23,904 bases of DNA from Anianibacter sp965662745 (GTDB taxonomy: Bacteria > Pseudomonadota > Alphaproteobacteria > Rhodobacterales > Rhodobacteraceae). The notes under the pieces were generated by a model. That model worked only from the letters and a program-made list of their open reading frames with translations. It was not told where the DNA came from and searched no databases. The first letter of the stretch is position 1. Every line of letters begins with the position of its first letter. Positions 1 through 6,488 of the stretch are shown here, one piece after another. The stretch covers positions 1-23,904 of the forward strand of contig CBFIJK010000053.1 in assembly GCA_965662745.1 (NCBI GenBank). Reading direction: 5' to 3'. The position numbers and the translations under genes were made by a program.

Positions 1-895
1 CGAGGTGGCCGAGGCGCGCGCGAATGGTGCGCCGATCGTTGCGTTGGAATCGACGATCATCACCCATGGCATGCCGTTTCCGCAGAATGTCGAGACGGCG
101 CGTCAGGTCGAGAACGTGCTGCGCGAGGGCGGCGTCATTCCGGCGACCATCGCGGTGATGGATGGCGCGCTGAATATCGGATTGTCCGATGCTCAGCTTG
201 ATGCGCTCGGTCAGGCGCAAGACGTAGCCAAGCTGTCGCGCGCGGATTTGGCGGTGTGCCTTGCCACCGGCGGCACCGGGGCGACCACTGTAGCCGCAAC
301 CATGATCGCGGCGCGGCTGGCGGGGATCGAGGTCTTTGCCACGGGCGGCATCGGCGGCGTGCATCGCGGCGCCGAGAACACGTTCGACATCTCGGCGGAC
401 TTGCGCGAGCTGGCCGAAACCCCGGTCAGCGTCGTGGCGGCAGGGGCAAAGGCGATCCTCGATCTGCCCAAAACGCTTGAGGTGCTGGAAACCTATGGCG
501 TGCCGGTTATCGCCTTTGGCCAGGACGCCCTGCCGGCTTTCTGGTCGCGCGACAGCGGCCTGCCGGCTCCCTTGCGCATGGACAGCGCGGCAGAGATCGC
601 AGCGGCCCATATCATGCGCGGCAAGATGGGCCTGCCGGGCGGGCAGTTGATCGCCAATCCGGTGCCCGAGGCTGACGAGATCGCCAAGGCGGACATGGAC
701 GGGATCATTTCCCAGGCACTGTCAGAGGCCGAAACGAAAGGCGTTACCGGAAAGGCGGTCACGCCCTTCCTTCTCGACCGCATCTATAACCTGACAGAAG
801 GCCGGTCGCTGAAGACCAATATTGCACTGGTGCTCAACAATGCGCGGCTTGGCGCAAAGATTGCTCACGAACTTGCCAGCTTGCGGCGCGGATAA
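1..895 (+). CDS. psuG: Pseudouridine-5'-phosphate glycosidase, 5' end cut by the window
   Basis: The enzyme cleaves the C-C glycosidic bond of pseudouridine 5'-phosphate, giving uracil and ribose 5-phosphate, in cytosolic pseudouridine salvage. The reading frame is open from base 2 (EVAEARANG...), so the GTG at 5 is probably internal; the family normally has about 10 more N-terminal residues. Family signatures seen are VALESTIITHGMP near the start, ATGGIGGVHRGAENTFDIS, AAGAKAILDLPKTLE (with the Lys expected to form the ribose adduct), LPAPLRMDS, GGQLIANPVPE and a C-terminal RSLKTNIALVLNNA. The body is complete to the TAA. A pfkB-type pseudouridine kinase often neighbours psuG but would lie outside the window. 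The identification is secure; only the true start is unseen. Confidence 0.95.
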   Translation, partial: EVAEARANGAPIVALESTIITHGMPFPQNVETARQVENVLREGGVIPATIAVMDGALNIGLSDAQLDALGQAQDVAKLSRADLAVCLATGGTGATTVAATMIAARLAGIEVFATGGIGGVHRGAENTFDISADLRELAETPVSVVAAGAKAILDLPKTLEVLETYGVPVIAFGQDALPAFWSRDSGLPAPLRMDSAAEIAAAHIMRGKMGLPGGQLIANPVPEADEIAKADMDGIISQALSEAETKGVTGKAVTPFLLDRIYNLTEGRSLKTNIALVLNNARLGAKIAHELASLRRG

Positions 896-931
896 CGGCG
901 AAACCATAGTCGAATGTTGTGCGCGCCCGGG

Positions 932-953
932 CTTGCGCCTACATAAGCGCAAG
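932..953. promoter_or_regulatory. Inverted repeat upstream of the DUF502 gene, possible operator or weak terminator
   Basis: A perfect 7-bp inverted repeat (CTTGCGC, 8-nt spacer, GCGCAAG) lies in the 81-bp gap between psuG and the next gene. A poor promoter-like pair, TTGTGC at 917-922 and TACATA at 940-945 with 17-bp spacing, would place the -10 inside the repeat, as expected for an operator. No T-run follows it, so it is weak as a terminator. The function is not established. Confidence 0.25.
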
Positions 954-976
954 ATGTTTCTGACCGCGCGCACCCC

Positions 977-1717
977 ATGACAACGCCCAATCAAAATCAG
1001 CCGCCAGAGCCTAAGCGGCGCTCGTCCATGCTTGCGCGTCTGCGCGGCAATTTCCTGACGGGCCTTGTGGTGATCGCGCCGATCGGGCTGACCGTCTGGT
1101 TGGTCTGGACGGTGATTGGCTGGGTCGACGGCTTCGTGCTGCCGCTGGTCCCCGGCCCCTACAAGCCTGAAAACATTATCAACACGCTCTTCGGGATCGA
1201 ACAGCCGCTGAATATCCGTGGCATCGGCGTGGTCGTGTTCCTGGTGTTCACGCTGCTGATCGGTTGGCTGGGCAAGGGCCTTATCGGCCGGTCCATGCTG
1301 CGCTGGGGCGAGAACCTTGTGGACCGGATGCCGATCGTGCGCTCCGTCTACAATGCGATCAAGCAAATCGCCGAGACGGTATTCAACCAGACCGACACGT
1401 CCTTCGACAAGGCCTGCATGATCGAATACCCGCGCAAGGGGCTTTGGGCGATCGCCTTCATCTCGACCAACGCCAAAGGCGAGGTGCGCGCGAAGCTTCC
1501 CAAGGATGACGAGGTGGTGACGGTCTTCCTGCCAACGACGCCCAATCCGACCTCGGGCTTTCTGCTGTTTGTGCCAAGGTCAGACGTGATCGAACTGGAT
1601 ATGAGCGTCGAGGACGCGGCGAAGCTGGTGATCTCGGCGGGCCTCGTCTATCCCACCGGCGCCGTGCCCCCCGTGGACGGGCCCGCGATGGTGGACCGGC
1701 TGGAAAAGACGCCCTAG
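977..1717 (+). CDS. DUF502 family inner-membrane protein
   Basis: A 246-residue protein of the DUF502 family, whose biochemical role is unknown. There is a charged N-terminus, a first membrane segment at about residues 24-50 (NFLTGLVVIAPIGLTVWLVW) and a second at about 73-95 (IRGIGVVVFLVFTLLIGWLG). The rest is a soluble domain with the family motifs PIVRSVYNAIKQ and VFLPTTPNPTSGFLLFVP. The ATG at 977 has only a weak ribosome-binding site; the in-frame ATG at 1028 would shorten it by 17 residues. Its TAG stop shares bases with the stop of the convergent patatin gene. Family assignment is confident, function is not. Confidence 0.9.
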   Translation: MTTPNQNQPPEPKRRSSMLARLRGNFLTGLVVIAPIGLTVWLVWTVIGWVDGFVLPLVPGPYKPENIINTLFGIEQPLNIRGIGVVVFLVFTLLIGWLGKGLIGRSMLRWGENLVDRMPIVRSVYNAIKQIAETVFNQTDTSFDKACMIEYPRKGLWAIAFISTNAKGEVRAKLPKDDEVVTVFLPTTPNPTSGFLLFVPRSDVIELDMSVEDAAKLVISAGLVYPTGAVPPVDGPAMVDRLEKTP

Positions 1718-2742
1718 GCGAACATCGCGTTCAGATCGAGCGTCGCTTTCTTGTTCAGATCATCGCGGTGATCGTTGAGGAACACCTCGGCCCTTACCCG
1801 CCCTGCCGCGCGCATCTGCGCAAGCAATGACGGAACCGGCGTCAGCTTCGTCGCCTCTGACAGACCGTCCATCAGCGCATCGTCGGCAATCATATGGACC
1901 AGAACGTCCTTCATCTTGCCCTTCTGGATGGTGCCTTCCGCGATCAGGCGCTTGACGAAATGCACCGCGCGCAGATCCTGCAGCAGCGCCGAGTTGAAGC
2001 TGACTTCGTTGATCCGGTTCTGGATCGCCTGCGGCGAGACCGGCACGTCCTCGCGCCGGATCGGATTGATCTGGATGATCAGGATGTCGTCGGGCAACTC
2101 CGGCTCATAGAGCGGAAACAGCGGCGGGTTTCCGGTATATCCCCCGTCCCAATACGCCTCTCCGTCGATCTCGACCGCCTTGAACAGCGTTGGCAGACAG
2201 GCCGAGGCAAGGATCGCATCCGTCGTGATGTCATCGCCCGAGAACACCTTGATTCGGCCGGTGCGCACATTCGTTGCGCCCACGGACAAGGCGGGGCCGT
2301 CTGCGGCGCAGATATTATCGAAGTTGAACGTATCGACGATGCCCTTCAGCGGGTTGGAATAGAACGGTCCAAAGGCATAGGGGCTCAGCATTCGCATTGT
2401 CGCATCGGCGACAGAGTACTGGATGGAGTTCGACAGGATGCTCGACAGCGCCGCCGGGCCGGGCGCGAAATTCAAAAGCCAGCGCGAGATCGGATCGTCT
2501 GAAGTGCTTCCGATTCGCTCCCACAGCCAGTCGAGATTCGCGCGCGCGCCCTCGCGCCCGCCCGACAAAAGACCGGCCTTCAGCGCCGCGCCATTCAGCG
2601 CCCCCGCCGAGGTTCCGGATATCCCGGCGATCTCGATCCCCTCGTCTTCGAGCAAGCGGTCGAGCACGCCCCAGGTGAACGCGCCATGCGCTCCGCCGCC
2701 CTGCAAGGCAACGTTGATCCGCTTTGTCTTGGATTTGCTCAT
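1714..2742 (-). CDS. Patatin-like phospholipase family protein
   Basis: A predicted serine hydrolase of the patatin fold, which uses a Ser-Asp dyad to release fatty acids from lipids. Counting from the chosen start, the oxyanion loop is GGGAHG (about residues 15-20), the nucleophile elbow is GTSAG (43-47, Ser45) and the dyad aspartate lies in DGG (199-201). The dyad is therefore intact. I prefer the ATG at 2742, which has AAAGG about 8 nt upstream; an in-frame ATG at 2769 would add nine residues but has no well-placed ribosome-binding site. No signal peptide is visible, so it is probably cytosolic. The physiological substrate cannot be read from the sequence. Its stop overlaps that of the DUF502 gene. 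Confidence 0.92.
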   Translation of the reverse strand: MSKSKTKRINVALQGGGAHGAFTWGVLDRLLEDEGIEIAGISGTSAGALNGAALKAGLLSGGREGARANLDWLWERIGSTSDDPISRWLLNFAPGPAALSSILSNSIQYSVADATMRMLSPYAFGPFYSNPLKGIVDTFNFDNICAADGPALSVGATNVRTGRIKVFSGDDITTDAILASACLPTLFKAVEIDGEAYWDGGYTGNPPLFPLYEPELPDDILIIQINPIRREDVPVSPQAIQNRINEVSFNSALLQDLRAVHFVKRLIAEGTIQKGKMKDVLVHMIADDALMDGLSEATKLTPVPSLLAQMRAAGRVRAEVFLNDHRDDLNKKATLDLNAMFA

Positions 2743-2817
2743 GCCCCGGCCCTTTCGCGGTTGCGACATACCTATGCTGCAGGCGCAGCATAACCAGACC
2801 GTGCCCGAAATCAGGGC

Positions 2818-2846
2818 AAAAAAAACGCCCGCACGAAGCGGGCGTT
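2818..2846 (-). terminator. Intrinsic terminator of an orphan minus-strand transcript
   Basis: A perfect 9-bp GC-rich stem (2824-2832 pairing with 2838-2846, loop of 5 nt) is followed on the minus strand by an uninterrupted run of eight T (2825-2818). It lies upstream of the patatin start and cannot serve that gene. No minus-strand protein gene lies to its right before the plus-strand gene at 3007. It must therefore end a short non-coding or leader transcript. Confidence 0.85.
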
Positions 2847-2893
2847 AAGTTATTGAGGCAGGTTTCATACAGGCAAGAAACCTATCGAGCAGT
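2818..2893 (-). ncRNA. Candidate small RNA, about 76 nt, with own promoter and terminator
   Basis: From a predicted start near 2893 to the T-run of the terminator at 2818. The predicted transcript has a first hairpin (AGGTTTC at 2883-2877 pairing with GAAACCT at 2866-2860, 10-nt loop). An unpaired A/U-rich linker follows at about 2859-2847, then the 9-bp terminator hairpin with a U8 tail. This layout, with a structured 5' part, single-stranded linker and poly-U terminator, is typical of Hfq-dependent bacterial sRNAs; hfq itself is in this window but is not linked to it by position. A 7-codon ATG frame exists (2868-2845) without a ribosome-binding site. I do not recognise the sequence as a named sRNA family. 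It runs divergent to the peptide-binding protein gene. Confidence 0.6.
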
Positions 2894-2899
2894 GCCCTC

Positions 2900-2928
2900 T
2901 TTATACGCGTTCACCCGCCGGGGTCCAA
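2900..2928 (-). promoter_or_regulatory. Sigma-70-type promoter of the candidate small RNA
   Basis: On the minus strand, TTGGAC (2928-2923) and TATAAA (2905-2900) are separated by exactly 17 bp. The boxes match the sigma-70 consensus TTGACA/TATAAT at four and five positions respectively. The predicted start is near the A at 2893. This is the best promoter match I found in the window, and no minus-strand coding sequence lies downstream before the terminator. Confidence 0.6.
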
Positions 2929-3006
2929 GCCAAAAGTTTGATTACCTTGAAGAACGCGCCTAGGCTCTCGCCCAAGAGGACAAGGCGCAGGGGGTTTGTT
3001 GCCAAA

Positions 3007-4821
3007 ATGAAACAAGACTGTTCAGCCCGATTTCGGGGATTTTTTGCCGGTTTCGCGATTCTTGCAAGCGCCGGTTTCGCCATGGCTGAGCCCAGGCATG
3101 GCATAGCTATGTACGGTGATCCCGCGCTTCCACCGGATTTTGTGTCCCTGCCCTATGCCAACCCCGATGCGCCCAAGGGTGGGCGAATCGTGACCGGCGA
3201 AGTCGGCAGCTTTGACAGCCTCAACCCGTTCATCCGCAAAGGCCGGGTGCCGTGGCAGCTTCGCTTCCTCGCGGTCGAAAGCCTGATGGGCCGGTCCTGG
3301 GACGAGCCGTTCACGCTTTACGGGCTTCTCGCCGAATCGATTGAGACGGATGAGGACGGATCCTGGGTCGAATTCACCCTGCGGGACGAGGCACGATTCT
3401 CTGACGGCTCCCCGGTCACGGTCGAGGATGTGATCTGGTCCTACGAGACACTCGGGACCGAGGGGCATCCGCGCTACCTTGGCGCTTGGGAAAAGGTGGC
3501 CAGCATCGAGGAGACCGGGCCGAACAAGGTGAAGATGACCTTTAACACCCCCGACCGCGAGCTTGCGCTGATCATCGGCATGCGCCCGATCCTGAAGAAG
3601 GCGCAGTGGGACGGTGTCGAGTTCGGCGAGTCCGGCCTTGATGTCGTGCCGATCACCTCGTCCCCCTATGTCATCGACGACTTCGAGCCGGGGCGGTTCG
3701 TGTCGCTGAAGCGCAATCCCGACTACTGGGGCGCGGATGTGCCCTTCATGCGCGGGCAGGCCAATCTTGATGAGATCCGGATGGAATTCTACACCGACGG
3801 CACCGCTCAGTTCGAAGCGTTCAAGGCCGGAGAGCTGAATTCCAACCGCGAAACCAACGCGGCGAAATGGGATGAGCAATACGACTTTCCCGCCATCGAC
3901 CGGGGCGATGTGGTCAAATCCGTGATCGCGCATCAGCGTCCTTCGGGCATCACCGGTTTCGTGATGAACACCCGCAAGGACAAGTTTCAGGACTGGCGCG
4001 TGCGCGATGCGCTGATCCATGCGTTCAACTTCGAATTCATCAACCAGACCCAGACGGGCAGCATCCAGAGCCGCATTACCTCGTATTTTTCGAATTCGGT
4101 TTTGGGGATGAAGGACGGCCCCGCCGAGGGGCTGGTGCGCGAGTACCTTGAGCCGTTCGCGGATGAGCTGCTTCCAGGCGCGCTCGAAGGCTACGCCCTG
4201 CCCGTCTCGGACGGATCGGTGCGTAACCGCGCCAATATCGCCAAGGCCGCCGCGCTGTTCGAAGAGGCGGGGTATAGCGTCGAGAACGGTGTTCTGCTGG
4301 ACCCGAATGGCGAACCCTTCACCTTCGAGATACTGCTGAACCAGGGATCGGCAGAGAACAAGTCGATCATCGACATCTATGTCGAAAGCCTCAAACGGCT
4401 CGGGATCGAGCCCGAAGTCACCACGGTCGAGAGCGCGCAATATACAGAGCGCACGAACGACTATGATTTCGACATGACCTACTACCGGGTCGGTCTGTCG
4501 CTGTCGCCCGGTAACGAGCAATACCTCTACTGGGGTCAGGACGGGGTCGACGCACCGGGATCAAAGAACTTCGCCGGCGTCGACAGCCCGGCGGCCATGG
4601 CGATGATCGACCGGATCCTCAATTCCGATACGAACGAGGAATTCGTGGCGGCAACCCGCGCGCTGGACCGGATCCTGACCTCTGGCCGGTATGTCATCCC
4701 GATCTACCAGTTCAACCTCAGCTATCTGGCGCACGCGAAAGAGCTGAAATACCCCGAGACGATCCCGATCTATGGCGACTGGATCGGCTGGCAGCCCGAT
4801 GTCTGGTGGTGGGAAGAATAA
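3007..4821 (+). CDS. Periplasmic peptide-binding protein, YejA-like (ABC transporter family 5)
   Basis: An extracellular solute-binding protein of family 5 (604 residues), closest to the YejA/microcin C-type oligopeptide-binding branch. It would capture peptides in the periplasm for an ABC importer. The ATG at 3007 gives a clean Sec signal peptide: positive N-terminus, hydrophobic stretch FFAGFAILASAGFA, cleavage after AMA at residue 27. After that come the YejA-like HGIAMYGDPALPPDF and PYANPDAPKGGRIV, the family's LRDEARFSDGSPVTVEDV, and a Trp-rich C-terminus ending DVWWWEE. A longer open frame upstream lacks a credible start. A weak promoter pair, TTGATT 2938-2943 and TAGGCT 2961-2966 with 17-bp spacing, is possible. 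No permease or ATPase gene (yejB/E/F type) is adjacent, so the partner must be encoded elsewhere. Confidence 0.93.
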   Translation: MKQDCSARFRGFFAGFAILASAGFAMAEPRHGIAMYGDPALPPDFVSLPYANPDAPKGGRIVTGEVGSFDSLNPFIRKGRVPWQLRFLAVESLMGRSWDEPFTLYGLLAESIETDEDGSWVEFTLRDEARFSDGSPVTVEDVIWSYETLGTEGHPRYLGAWEKVASIEETGPNKVKMTFNTPDRELALIIGMRPILKKAQWDGVEFGESGLDVVPITSSPYVIDDFEPGRFVSLKRNPDYWGADVPFMRGQANLDEIRMEFYTDGTAQFEAFKAGELNSNRETNAAKWDEQYDFPAIDRGDVVKSVIAHQRPSGITGFVMNTRKDKFQDWRVRDALIHAFNFEFINQTQTGSIQSRITSYFSNSVLGMKDGPAEGLVREYLEPFADELLPGALEGYALPVSDGSVRNRANIAKAAALFEEAGYSVENGVLLDPNGEPFTFEILLNQGSAENKSIIDIYVESLKRLGIEPEVTTVESAQYTERTNDYDFDMTYYRVGLSLSPGNEQYLYWGQDGVDAPGSKNFAGVDSPAAMAMIDRILNSDTNEEFVAATRALDRILTSGRYVIPIYQFNLSYLAHAKELKYPETIPIYGDWIGWQPDVWWWEE

Positions 4822-4864
4822 GCAGGCTTGAGCGGCTTGCCGAAATGAAACAGAAGGCGCGGGC

Positions 4865-5377
4865 GTGCGTATCGCTCGAAGGGCCCGCGCCACGACAAAT
4901 CGACTGATCGCCGAAGCCCTGGGCACGGCCTTTCTGCTGCTTGATGTCGTCGGTTCCGGCGTCAGGCTGTCGGACGATCTGACGGGCCTTGCGCTCTTGG
5001 CCAACGGCACCACGACGGGCGCGGTGCTTTATGTCGGCATCACCATCTTCGGCCCGATTTCCGGCGCGCATTTCAACCCAGCGGTCACGCTGGCTTTTAC
5101 CCTGCGCCGCGTGCTTCCCGTGAAAGAGGCCTTGGCTTTCGTCGCAGTCCAGATCCTAGTCGGCATCGCGGGCGCCTGGCTTGCGCATATCCTGTTCTAG
5201 ATGCCGGTGATCCAGATCGCCAAGATCACGGCCAGCTTCGGGCAGATCTTCTTCATCTTCGGCGGGCTATCCGACACCTTCGCCGGGATCGACCCGTCGC
5301 ATGCGCCGCATTTCATCGCCGCGCAAATCATCGGCACGCTTCTGGCGCTTGCGCCGGTGCGCCGTCTTTACGACTGA
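4865..5377 (+). pseudogene. Decayed AqpS-like aquaporin (MIP family)
   Basis: The first half reads as a normal MIP channel: RLIAEALGTAFLL, then ISGAHFNPAVTL with the first NPA motif. An in-frame TAG at 5198-5200 then interrupts it exactly where homologues continue into the next loop (...LAHILF, stop, MPVIQ...). The same frame reads on to TGA at 5375-5377 with recognisable AqpS-like C-terminal sequence (LSDTFAGIDPSHAPHFIAAQ). However, about 50 residues, including the second half-helix and the second NPA, are missing between GQIFFIFGG and LSDTFAG. The expected initiation site aligns with ACG at 4892-4894 (TTNRLIAEALG), so a lost ATG is likely; the GTG at 4865 lies inside a GC-rich hairpin. With only one NPA it cannot form the usual pore. 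Members of this type are known to move glycerol or arsenite; no ars gene is nearby. Confidence 0.82.
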
Positions 5378-5438
5378 TCGCACGGAACCTGCCGCGCCCC
5401 GCCCGCATTGACCGGCTGGAGCAGAACAGGAGCACGCC

Positions 5439-5789
5439 ATGCAATGGACCCGCATCGAAGATAACTGGGCCGCCTTTATCGACCCGATCTTGCAGAACTG
5501 GCCGGATGCGAATGAAGAGGATGTCATCAACCTTGACGGCGACCGCGCGGCCTTTGTCGACTATATCGCGCGGGTCGAGCAGGTAGAGCACCCCGAGGCG
5601 GAAGAACAGGTCGCCGAATGGCAGCAAGGCTCGATCCCCGCCGATGTGCGCATGGATGCCGATATGGACGCCGCAGCGTTCGAGGAAAGCGGGCAGCACC
5701 TGATGACGGGCGAGGAGCCGTCCGATGACGACAAGGCGTTCGGGGATGACAACAAGACCGACCGGCCCATCGGGCGCCGCGAAGAGTAA
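5439..5789 (+). CDS. Small acidic CsbD-like protein
   Basis: A 116-residue protein with a good ribosome-binding site (CAGGAG, 7 nt before the ATG). The N-terminal 61 residues follow the CsbD pattern: W and IE then NW near the start (MQWTRIEDNW), a Trp at 21, a GdR-type turn (DGDRAAFVDYIARV) and eAEeqV..W at 54-61. CsbD proteins are small, abundant, stress-induced soluble proteins of unknown mechanism. The C-terminal half is a highly acidic, probably disordered tail (TGEEPSDDDKAFGDDN) absent from classical CsbD. No signal peptide or membrane segment is seen. The match is by pattern only and moderately certain; otherwise it is a hypothetical protein. Confidence 0.7.
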   Translation: MQWTRIEDNWAAFIDPILQNWPDANEEDVINLDGDRAAFVDYIARVEQVEHPEAEEQVAEWQQGSIPADVRMDADMDAAAFEESGQHLMTGEEPSDDDKAFGDDNKTDRPIGRREE

Positions 5790-5792
5790 GGC

Positions 5793-6422
5793 TCAGGTCA
5801 GCGACGTGACCCACAGGATGGTCGCGTCGTCCTGACTGACGGAAATCACGTTATGGCCCATCGTGGCGTCGTAATAGGCACTGTCGCCACGGCGCATCTC
5901 GATGGGTTCATAAAATTCCGTGATCAGGCTGATCGCGCCCGTCAGGACATAGAGGAATTCCTCGCCGTCATGCCGCACCCAGCCATCAAATTCCTCGAAA
6001 GACCGCGCCCGGACGCGCGCGCGGTACGGCAGCATCGCCTTCTTGGTCAGCGCGCCTGCGAGAAGCTCATGCTCATACGTCGTGGTCGCATGGGCCTGCC
6101 CCTCGCCGGTTTTCGTGACCGCAAGCCTGCCCGAGACCTGTTGGCGGCGCGGCGCGGTGAAGAGTTGCGGCACAGAAATCTCCAGCCCCGTGGCCAGCTT
6201 TTTCAGCGCCTCATAGGTCGGCGACATCTGCCCATTCTCGATCTTCGAGAGCGTGGATCGCGCCAGACCCGCCTGCCCCGCCGCCTGTTCCAGCGTCCAG
6301 CCGCGCGCTTTACGCAATTCGCGCACCCGGTCGCCCAGGATCAGCGGCTGCGGCTCTGCCTCGGGCGCGCCATCGGACGCGCGTGCAAGACGGATAAGGC
6401 TGGGTTCGTCGATCTCTTTCAT
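5793..6422 (-). CDS. XRE-family transcriptional regulator with C-terminal cupin domain
   Basis: A 209-residue regulator. A helix-turn-helix of the XRE/Cro type spans about residues 30-85 (DRVRELRKARGWTLEQAA, then LARSTLSKIENGQMSPT). A small beta-barrel cupin domain follows at about 120-205, including HDGEEFLYVLTGAI and RRGDSAYYDATMGHNVI. Such proteins usually repress or activate a neighbouring operon in response to a small metabolite bound in the cupin; this ligand is unknown. The ATG at 6422 (MKEIDEP) is chosen because the DNA-binding domain follows at the usual distance and AAAGAG precedes it; an upstream start at 6488 would intrude on the divergent gene. It is transcribed away from the acyl-CoA ligase cluster with a gap of about 66 bp, so that cluster is the likely target. 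Confidence 0.9.
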   Translation of the reverse strand: MKEIDEPSLIRLARASDGAPEAEPQPLILGDRVRELRKARGWTLEQAAGQAGLARSTLSKIENGQMSPTYEALKKLATGLEISVPQLFTAPRRQQVSGRLAVTKTGEGQAHATTTYEHELLAGALTKKAMLPYRARVRARSFEEFDGWVRHDGEEFLYVLTGAISLITEFYEPIEMRRGDSAYYDATMGHNVISVSQDDATILWVTSLT

Positions 6423-6488
6423 GGCGCACTCTTTACGCTGCGGCCGCTCTGTCTTGCAACTCTGATGCGCCCGGCGTACCCCGAACAA

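Noticed and set aside
954..980. An 8-codon frame whose TGA overlaps the ATG of the DUF502 gene (ATGA).
   Set aside because: No ribosome-binding site; the overlap is a common chance arrangement, so I do not call a coupled leader peptide.
2845..2868. A 7-codon ATG frame inside the candidate small RNA, as a possible leader peptide.
   Set aside because: No ribosome-binding site, its stop runs into the terminator stem, and no amino-acid bias suggests attenuation.
3022..4521. A 499-codon open frame antisense to the peptide-binding protein gene.
   Set aside because: No recognisable domain, no ribosome-binding site, and composition typical of antisense frames over GC-rich codons.
4856..4891. A 9-bp GC-rich stem after the peptide-binding protein gene, as its terminator.
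   Set aside because: The loop is 18 nt and no T-run follows; it overlaps the start region of the aquaporin remnant and gives no clear function.
5853..6464. The acyl-CoA ligase reading frame stays open for 204 codons upstream, antisense to the XRE-cupin gene.
   Set aside because: The translated extension is Arg-rich, without family similarity, and mirrors a well-supported gene on the other strand; it is a shadow of high-GC codon use.
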